From Chloroflexota bacterium (GTDB lineage Bacteria > Chloroflexota > UBA6077): a stretch of DNA of 10,514 bases. Under the pieces are notes generated by a model. That model was not told the origin of the DNA. It searched no databases and worked only from the letters and a program-made list of their open reading frames with translations. Numbering within the stretch: the stretch's first letter is position 1; every line of letters starts with the position of its first letter. The position numbers and the translations under genes were made by a program. The DNA lies in the NCBI GenBank assembly GCA_021806765.1, contig JAJZQR010000178.1, positions 1 to 10,514 on the forward strand, in the 5' to 3' direction. Shown in pieces: positions 5,444 through 10,514 of this stretch.

Positions 5444-7591
5444 TCATCCAAGGAGCGACTCGATGGTATCCAGCAGTGTGCTCTGGTCGAAGGATCCCTT
5501 GCCCACGTAGGCGTGTGCTCCCATCTCCATGCCTTTGCGCCGATCCTCGTCACTCTCTCTTGAGCTGACTATTACCACCGGCAGGCCAGACAGCCGGGGG
5601 TCTCCCCTGATGGCCGCGGTCAGCTGCAATCCGTCCATCCTGGGCATCTCCACGTCGGCCACCACCAGCGCAAAGTCCCGGGACTTCAGCTTACCCAGGG
5701 CGTCCAGGCCATCCACGGCCGTCTCCACCTCGTACCCGGCCGCCATCAAGATGCTCCGCTCCAACTCCCTGGTGATGGCCGCATCGTCCACTACCAGAAC
5801 CCTGCGGGCCTTCTTTTGTGACCTCGTCCGAGATGGGGTAGAGGCAGGCGTCGTAGTCCCATGAGCAGTATCCACGAGAGCCGTCGCGGAAAGGAGAAGG
5901 GCTACGCGGCCATCCCCCAGAACGATGCCTCCGGAGACGTTGGGAACCTGCCGGAAGAAGGGGCCCAGGGGCTTCACTATCACGTTCTCGTCGCCGATGA
6001 CCCGGTCCACCACGAAGGCCATTGGTCTCTCCACAGGCCCCAGCAGCAACGCTGGCCATCGGGTCGCCCCGTCCAGGGAGCTGGACTCAACACCGAGGAT
6101 CCGGTGAGTCCAGACCAGGGGCACCGTTCGGCCCGTCATGTCCACAGCTTCGCGGGTCTGGAGGGTGCGCACGGCCTTGGCGGGCACCTCGGCAATCCCT
6201 TGAGTGGAGGCACACGGGATCCCGTACGTTGAGCGGCCGATTTCCACCAACAGAACGTGAGTAAAAGCAAGGGTAATGGGGAACTCCAGGGTGATCTTCG
6301 TGCCCTCACCAGGACGGCTCTCTAGGGAGACCCTGCCCTTCAAGGTATCCAGTTCTGCCTTGACTACGTCCAGCCCCACACCCCGACCGGAGGTGTCGCT
6401 TACCACGTTGCTGGTCGTCAAGCCCGGCAGGAAAACCAACCGAGCGCAGGCAGTGTCGTCCAGCAATTCGGCCTCGCCTGGGCTCAGCATGCCCCTCTTC
6501 ACGGCAGCCTGGCGCACCGCCTGGAAGTCCACCCCCGCTCCGTCGTCCTCGACCTCGATGACAGCCTGCTCTCCCCGACTGTAGGCGGCGATCCGAATCC
6601 TTCCCGCCCTCGGCTTCCCCGCGGCTAAGCGCGCTTCGGGCCGCTCGATCCCATGGTGGATGGCATTGCTCATCAGGTGGAGCACCGGGTTCCTTACCCG
6701 CTCCAGCACCTCGCGATCCACCTCGGTATCTTCGCCCTCGATCAGGATCTCGAGTTCTTTCTCCTCCTCCCGGGCAAGATCTCGAGCCGCTCGGGGAAGT
6801 GTCGAGAAGATAGAGCGTGTGGGAAGCATTCGGAGGGTGGAAACCTGGTAGTGCAACTCCCTGACCAATTCCGCCTGCTGGGCGAACAGTCGGCGATATC
6901 GCTTGACCGCTCGGCTTGCATCCTCCGACAGTCGCTGAGCCTGTTCCCCCAGCCCCTTGAGGCCGGCGCCCTGAGCGACCACCCTGGCAGTATCCAGCAT
7001 TCCCATCCACTGGGACAGATCTTCCAGCCACTGTTTCCGGGCCGCGTCCAACACCATCAACTCGCCGGCCAGGTTCAAGATGGTATCGACCCTGCCTACT
7101 TCGACCCGGACCGTCTCCCGCACGGGCTCTCCCACCCGCTCCGGGACCGGGCGGTGTTCCCAGACCCCCTGGGCCGGTGCCGGAGCGGTCTCATCCCCTC
7201 TCGCCCCGCGCAGATCCGCGAGCCATCGCATCACTGCCTGCACGTCGGGACGGTCGGCTCCCGTCTCCGGCGGGCCTGCAACCAACTCCCGAAGAAGGTC
7301 AACCGCAGTAAGCATCGCGTCCAGAAGAGGAGGGCTCGCCCGCAATCGGCCGGAGCGGAGGTCGTCCAGGACATCCTCTACGGAGTGGGCCAGATCCGAC
7401 ATCTGTCCGAAGCCCATCATCCGGGCCGAGCCCTTGATGGTGTGAACGTGGCGGAACACCTCGCTCACCGAGGAGGGATCCTCGGGGTGGCTCTCCAGGG
7501 ATAGAAGCCCCTGAGTGAGGGCCTGGAGATGCTCCAGCATCTCCTCCCGGAAAGCTCCCATGTAGGCAGAGCGATCGACGCCTATAGACAT
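5444..7591 (-). CDS. cheA: CheA histidine kinase fused to a receiver domain (WspE-like)
   Basis: A 715-residue chemosensory hybrid kinase. P1/HPt domain at 1-105 with phospho-accepting H50 in HVHTIKGSARMMGF. A linker of about 55 residues shows no clear P2 (CheY-docking) domain. A helical dimerisation segment covers about 160-265. The ATPase domain follows, with N-box HLMSNAIHHGIE (N309), G1 VEDDGAGVD (347-355) and G2 GRGVGLDVV (402-410). A CheW-like P5 domain spans about 440-575. A C-terminal receiver at 597-715 carries D602/D603, acceptor D646, S676/S677 and K698. All kinase and receiver residues appear intact. The ATG at 7591 has GGAG 6 nt upstream, inside the end of the preceding CheW-like gene, so translation is probably coupled. 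Phosphoryl groups could pass from H50 to its own receiver and to the receiver of the downstream cyclase. Confidence 0.95.
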   Translation of the reverse strand: MSIGVDRSAYMGAFREEMLEHLQALTQGLLSLESHPEDPSSVSEVFRHVHTIKGSARMMGFGQMSDLAHSVEDVLDDLRSGRLRASPPLLDAMLTAVDLLRELVAGPPETGADRPDVQAVMRWLADLRGARGDETAPAPAQGVWEHRPVPERVGEPVRETVRVEVGRVDTILNLAGELMVLDAARKQWLEDLSQWMGMLDTARVVAQGAGLKGLGEQAQRLSEDASRAVKRYRRLFAQQAELVRELHYQVSTLRMLPTRSIFSTLPRAARDLAREEEKELEILIEGEDTEVDREVLERVRNPVLHLMSNAIHHGIERPEARLAAGKPRAGRIRIAAYSRGEQAVIEVEDDGAGVDFQAVRQAAVKRGMLSPGEAELLDDTACARLVFLPGLTTSNVVSDTSGRGVGLDVVKAELDTLKGRVSLESRPGEGTKITLEFPITLAFTHVLLVEIGRSTYGIPCASTQGIAEVPAKAVRTLQTREAVDMTGRTVPLVWTHRILGVESSSLDGATRWPALLLGPVERPMAFVVDRVIGDENVIVKPLGPFFRQVPNVSGGIVLGDGRVALLLSATALVDTAHGTTTPASTPSRTRSQKKARRVLVVDDAAITRELERSILMAAGYEVETAVDGLDALGKLKSRDFALVVADVEMPRMDGLQLTAAIRGDPRLSGLPVVIVSSRESDEDRRKGMEMGAHAYVGKGSFDQSTLLDTIESLLG

Positions 7592-7594
7592 GGT

Positions 7595-8137
7595 CTACTC
7601 CGACTTTTCGGCAGCAGTTCCGAGATTCCCCATCCGTGCGGCCGCGGCCATCAATCCGCCAACCCTATCCCGACCCAGTAGCCGGACCGGGTCGACAATC
7701 AGCAGCGGTTCCTCCGCCAGCACGGCCGACTCCACTCCCTCCAGGGTCACTACGTTCTTGACCAGCGACGGCAGCGACACCACCGAGGCGATTGGGGCCT
7801 CGACCAGATCGAGAGCCTCGTCCACTAACAAGCAGAGGAGCCCTTCCTCCGACCGGATCAGCACTCCGTGGCCGGACATGTCTGCCCCGCTCGCCGTCAG
7901 ACCCAGCAGAGGAGCTAACCTGGTGGCGGGAATGAGAGCGCCTTCCCTCCAGATCAGACCCTCCAGGTCGGGCAGCCCCAGGGAAACGATCTCGCCCGGC
8001 GCCACCACCCCTCGTACGAGCCCCGTCGGAAAACCCATTTTGTAGGGTCCGCACCTGACGACCAGCAGCCGCATGGCACCAGCGGCCCCACGGGAATGAA
8101 CCTCTCTGGCTCCGGGCACTAGGGCTCCCCAATCCAC
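7595..8137 (-). CDS. cheW: Second CheW-like adaptor, divergent (WspD-like position)
   Basis: A 180-residue protein with a CheW-like beta-barrel. After about 20 non-conserved residues it reads MRLLVVRCGPYKMGFPTGLV, then PDLEGLIWREGALIPATRLAPLLGL (56-80), matching the CheW pattern of a GLI.(W/L)RG.IIP segment followed by a hydrophobic helix. A GVLIRSEEGLLCLLVDEALDLVEAP stretch matches the second barrel. It probably couples receptors to CheA and differs enough from its neighbour to bind a different site or receptor. The start is GTG at 8137 with AAAGG 5 nt upstream, 8 nt after the first cheW; a start at the ATG of residue 22 is possible. The gene ends 3 nt before cheA. Confidence 0.82.
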   Translation of the reverse strand: MDWGALVPGAREVHSRGAAGAMRLLVVRCGPYKMGFPTGLVRGVVAPGEIVSLGLPDLEGLIWREGALIPATRLAPLLGLTASGADMSGHGVLIRSEEGLLCLLVDEALDLVEAPIASVVSLPSLVKNVVTLEGVESAVLAEEPLLIVDPVRLLGRDRVGGLMAAAARMGNLGTAAEKSE

Positions 8138-8145
8138 GACAGCCT

Positions 8146-8679
8146 TTACTCCTGCAGCAGGGTGTCCACCAGGGCGTCCAGCGCGAGCACTCCTATGAGC
8201 CGGTCACGAACACGCACCTGTCCCTGGGTCAGTTCGGCCCTGGAGCCATCCAGGGTGGAGAACTGCGGTTCCAGACTCGCCCGGGAGACTTCGTACATCT
8301 CGTCCACAGAGTCGACCAGCAGGGCCGCCTGGTTGTTGTCCCATTGAAAGACCAAGAACAACCCGCCGCCCTTTCTGCCCTGAGAACCGACACCCAGTAG
8401 CGGCCTGGGGTCGATGGCCGGTAGGATCGCTCCGTGCAGGTTGATGACCCCGGCGAGCCATGCCGGAGCCCGAGGTACGGGTGTGATCTCCGTCTCTGGC
8501 TCGATGCCCCGAACGTGAGAGATCTCCAGGGCGTACCACTCGCTGTCCAGACCGAAGGCTACCAGCCGAAGCAACTCCGAGGATGAAGCCGCCCCCGGCA
8601 GGTTGCCCCTGGGAACACCACCGAGGATCGCACCGCTTCGCGCGGCGTCGAGCAGAGGATCTCCTGGCGACTGAGGCAA
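8146..8679 (-). CDS. cheW: CheW chemosensory adaptor (WspB-like position)
   Basis: A 177-residue scaffold protein that links CheA to chemoreceptors. After a 35-residue non-conserved extension it has the CheW barrel: LLRLVAFGLDSEWYALEISHVRGI (37-60), then WLAGVINLHGAILPAID (74-90). It continues with a FQWDNNQAALLVDSVDEMYEV segment typical of the family. The usual NLRG is NLHG here, so the Arg often needed for receptor or CheA contacts is His82. The start is TTG at 8679, chosen for the strong GGAGGAG upstream. It is the first gene of the five-gene chemosensory operon. Confidence 0.9.
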   Translation of the reverse strand: MPQSPGDPLLDAARSGAILGGVPRGNLPGAASSSELLRLVAFGLDSEWYALEISHVRGIEPETEITPVPRAPAWLAGVINLHGAILPAIDPRPLLGVGSQGRKGGGLFLVFQWDNNQAALLVDSVDEMYEVSRASLEPQFSTLDGSRAELTQGQVRVRDRLIGVLALDALVDTLLQE

Positions 8680-8729
8680 ACTGCTCCTCCGTTGGGGAAG
8701 ATTGATTGAAGGAGACGAGCGCAGCCGCC

Positions 8730-8735
8730 ATTATA
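8730..8735 (-). promoter_or_regulatory. -10 box of the chemosensory operon promoter
   Basis: A perfect TATAAT on the minus strand lies about 50 nt before the first cheW start, in the 93-nt gap after the glycosyltransferase stop. No good -35 box is seen at 15-18 nt (TATTCG at 17), so an activator or extra contacts may be needed. Confidence 0.5.
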
Positions 8736-8772
8736 CACGGCTGATCTACAAGCGAATAGTGGTGGTATGAGT

Positions 8773-10341
8773 CTACGGCCTCGCCAGATCGAGAGGGGTG
8801 GCCTGCCAGTAGACGGAATAGATGGAGACCCTGTCCTCGCGGGCCTTCACTCCCCTCTCTCCCAGCCTCTCCAGAAAAGCCCTCTCTTCCTCGGAACCCT
8901 CGATAAACACGAAGGCTGGGTTCGGAGAGACGGATACTGCGTAGGCGTAGGGAATGTATCGGTTGAACCCGCCCGACAGGATCGAGGGAAGGATCCGCTC
9001 CTTCGATTCGAAGGCAAGGGGATAGGCGATCCAGTAGTCCGTGTACACCCGGTCGAGCCCTCGAGATAGCAGGAACTCAGTCAGCTCGGCCCGGTTGGCT
9101 GCCCTGCTGCCCACCGCCGTGTCCGGCAGGTTCAGCACCGGATCCAGACTGGCGATGCTGTACAGGTTGACTGAGATCATAGCTGCCATCACCAGGCTCG
9201 GTATCCAGCGGCCCCATCGACGGGCTTGAAGGAGACTCATGGCCAGCACCGGGGTCGCCGCGTAGAGCGGAAGCAGGTACCGCGGCTCCGTCACCAATTC
9301 CCGGAATTTGCTTACCACAAAGATGGCCGGAACCACTACAAGGAGCAGGACCAGGAGGTTCTGGCCGTCGGCGGCATTGGGGCCTCCGCGCAGTAGATCT
9401 GGCAGCTTTCTCATCCCCAGTAGCAGCACCAGGAAAGAAAGTGCCACCACCAGCAGGGTCGCCGGCAGATGCCCGCCCGGGCTGGCCCAAAAGGCCGGCC
9501 AGAAGAACTGCTGCGAGCTGCTGGCCGGGGCCAGACCCGCCAGGATCGGGAGGCTCACCCGGGCAAACTGGCGAAGATACAGGGGGGCTTCCACGAGCGA
9601 CCAGGACCCACCGAACATGGCACCGGCGGTGGCGAACCCGTGACTCAGGTTGTACTCCAGTAGCGGGTAGGCACCCAGCAGACACCCCAACGCGGCAGGG
9701 AGCAGCCAGAGCCCCAGCGTTCGGAGGCGGAGGATCAACGCCAGATAGACCGCGATGGGCACCAGATACACGCCGATTAGCGGGTTCGTCCAGAGCCCCA
9801 ATCCGGCCAGGAAGCCGAGGAGGGAAGCTTCCCACAGCAGAACCGACCGTCTCTTTCCGATCCTGAGGGTGAGCAGGATCATCAATTGGCCCAGAGCCAG
9901 GATCTCCACGTACCCGCCGCGAGCCTTGAGGCTCCAGAGGGCGAGAAAAGCGGGGGGAACAGCTACGTACAGCCCCGAGAGGATCGCGGCGGCCAGCCCC
10001 CCAACGCGGTATCCGGTGGCAAAGACCAGGGCCGTGAAGACGAGAGCCGCGGCCAGCGGCACCAGCTTCAGGGCGAAGGTCGAGCTGCCTGCAACGGCGA
10101 AGATCGCCGCGGCCAGGTATGCCTCCAGGCTGCCCATGTAGGGCTGCATGTAGTAGAAGACTGGCCGCTCCCCCTGCAGGATGTGGCGGGCCATGAGACC
10201 TACGATTGCCTCATCCCCCTCCAACTCCGTCTGGGGACCCGCTAGCAGATAGAGACGCAGAGCCAGCGCCACCAGCAGGATGCTGAGGAGCGATAGAAGA
10301 GTAACCATGGGGAGGCGAGGAGGATTCTTGGCCACCCTCAA
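8773..10341 (-). CDS. GT-C family integral-membrane glycosyltransferase
   Basis: A 522-residue polytopic protein of the GT39/GT83-like (PMT/ArnT) group, which moves sugars from polyprenyl-phosphate carriers to lipids, glycans or proteins on the outer face of the membrane. The first helix is about residues 12-34. The loop after it carries EGDEAIVGLMARHI with D43/E44 in the position of the catalytic acid of this fold, then FYYMQPYMGSLEAYLAAA (62-79). About ten more hydrophobic segments follow to about residue 395, then a soluble C-terminal part of about 120 residues. The start is uncertain: TTG at 10341 is the longest form, with GTG at 10335 and ATG at 10308 as alternatives, none with a clear ribosome-binding site. 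It is co-directional with the chemosensory genes but separated by their promoter. The acceptor is unknown. Confidence 0.8.
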   Translation of the reverse strand: MRVAKNPPRLPMVTLLSLLSILLVALALRLYLLAGPQTELEGDEAIVGLMARHILQGERPVFYYMQPYMGSLEAYLAAAIFAVAGSSTFALKLVPLAAALVFTALVFATGYRVGGLAAAILSGLYVAVPPAFLALWSLKARGGYVEILALGQLMILLTLRIGKRRSVLLWEASLLGFLAGLGLWTNPLIGVYLVPIAVYLALILRLRTLGLWLLPAALGCLLGAYPLLEYNLSHGFATAGAMFGGSWSLVEAPLYLRQFARVSLPILAGLAPASSSQQFFWPAFWASPGGHLPATLLVVALSFLVLLLGMRKLPDLLRGGPNAADGQNLLVLLLVVVPAIFVVSKFRELVTEPRYLLPLYAATPVLAMSLLQARRWGRWIPSLVMAAMISVNLYSIASLDPVLNLPDTAVGSRAANRAELTEFLLSRGLDRVYTDYWIAYPLAFESKERILPSILSGGFNRYIPYAYAVSVSPNPAFVFIEGSEEERAFLERLGERGVKAREDRVSIYSVYWQATPLDLARP

Positions 10342-10364
10342 ACCCGAATCGAAGGATGGGCACC

Positions 10365-10394
10365 ATGATAAAGCCGCTGGGCATCCACCGGCAA
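10365..10394 (-). promoter_or_regulatory. Possible promoter of the glycosyltransferase gene
   Basis: TTGCCG (10394-10389) and TATCAT (10370-10365), 18 nt apart, match the sigma-70 consensus at four and five of six positions. The start of transcription would be only about 16 nt before the TTG start. Confidence 0.35.
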
Positions 10395-10484
10395 CCGCAA
10401 GGACCCGAGCGGGTGCGTGTCAGGATTCCGGGAGGGTGTTGGACGCCATGTGACATATGGGGAGTGAGTGCAGGATGGGTAGGG

Positions 10485-10514
10485 GCGAAGCATTGCCCGC
10501 AGGCGATGCTTCGC
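10485..10514. repeat. Palindromic repeat truncated by the window edge
   Basis: GCGAAGCAT (10485-10493) and ATGCTTCGC (10506-10514) are perfectly inverted. GCC/GGC and one T.G pair extend the stem to 13 pairs around a CGCA loop. The GTAGGGGC stretch to its left suggests the arm continues beyond the window. It has no T-tract and lies outside genes, so it resembles a dispersed REP- or MITE-like palindrome more than a terminator. Confidence 0.5.

Noticed and set aside
4065..5510. 481-codon plus-strand reading frame opposite cheR
   Set aside because: It is antisense to a gene with clear CheR and TPR motifs. Its translation is rich in Gln, His, Arg and Gly with no domain pattern, as expected for a high-GC shadow frame.
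10211..10456. 81-codon minus-strand frame overlapping the glycosyltransferase start
   Set aside because: It is out of frame with the glycosyltransferase, has no recognisable domain, and has a Ser/Gly/Pro-rich shadow composition.

Overview
The window looks like chromosomal DNA from a high-GC bacterium. Every convincing gene lies on the minus strand, so the window reads right to left. Ribosome-binding sites are strong (GGAGG type), and TTG or GTG starts appear on at least five genes. A GT-C glycosyltransferase of the GDEA..QPYMGSLEAYLAA type and a palindromic repeat at the right edge fit a Chloroflexota-like lineage, but this is a weak guess. No rRNA, tRNA, CRISPR array, transposase or phage gene was seen.

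Right end (10514 to 8773): a hairpin-forming repeat cut by the window edge, a possible promoter, and a polytopic GT-C family membrane glycosyltransferase.

Centre (about 8735 to 2335): a promoter with a perfect TATAAT box drives five tightly packed genes. They encode CheW, a second divergent CheW-like protein, a CheA kinase fused to a receiver domain, a CheR methyltransferase with C-terminal TPR repeats, and a REC-GAF-GGDEF diguanylate cyclase. The unit ends in a perfect 10-bp-stem hairpin terminator. The parts list matches the proteobacterial Wsp surface-sensing system (WspB, WspD, WspE, WspC, WspR), but the receptor (WspA) and methylesterase (WspF/CheB) are not in the window. The likely logic is that the receptor-coupled CheA phosphorylates the cyclase receiver and so sets cyclic-di-GMP levels, with the REC on CheA as a competing or tuning target.

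Left end (about 2276 to 69): a second unit starts at a near-consensus sigma-70 promoter and has a leader of about 168 nt. The leader has a 9-bp long-range inverted repeat and a spare perfect Shine-Dalgarno sequence with no start codon after it. Three genes follow: a secreted-then-anchored Ig-like protein, an Nramp-superfamily transporter lacking the canonical metal-ligand motifs, and a 28-residue single-span membrane peptide too short for usual gene callers. This is the best candidate in the window for something undescribed: a possible three-part transporter complex with unknown substrate. A further gene may begin at the left edge.

Long plus-strand reading frames opposite cheA, cheR, the cyclase gene and the transporter gene are judged to be high-GC antisense shadows.
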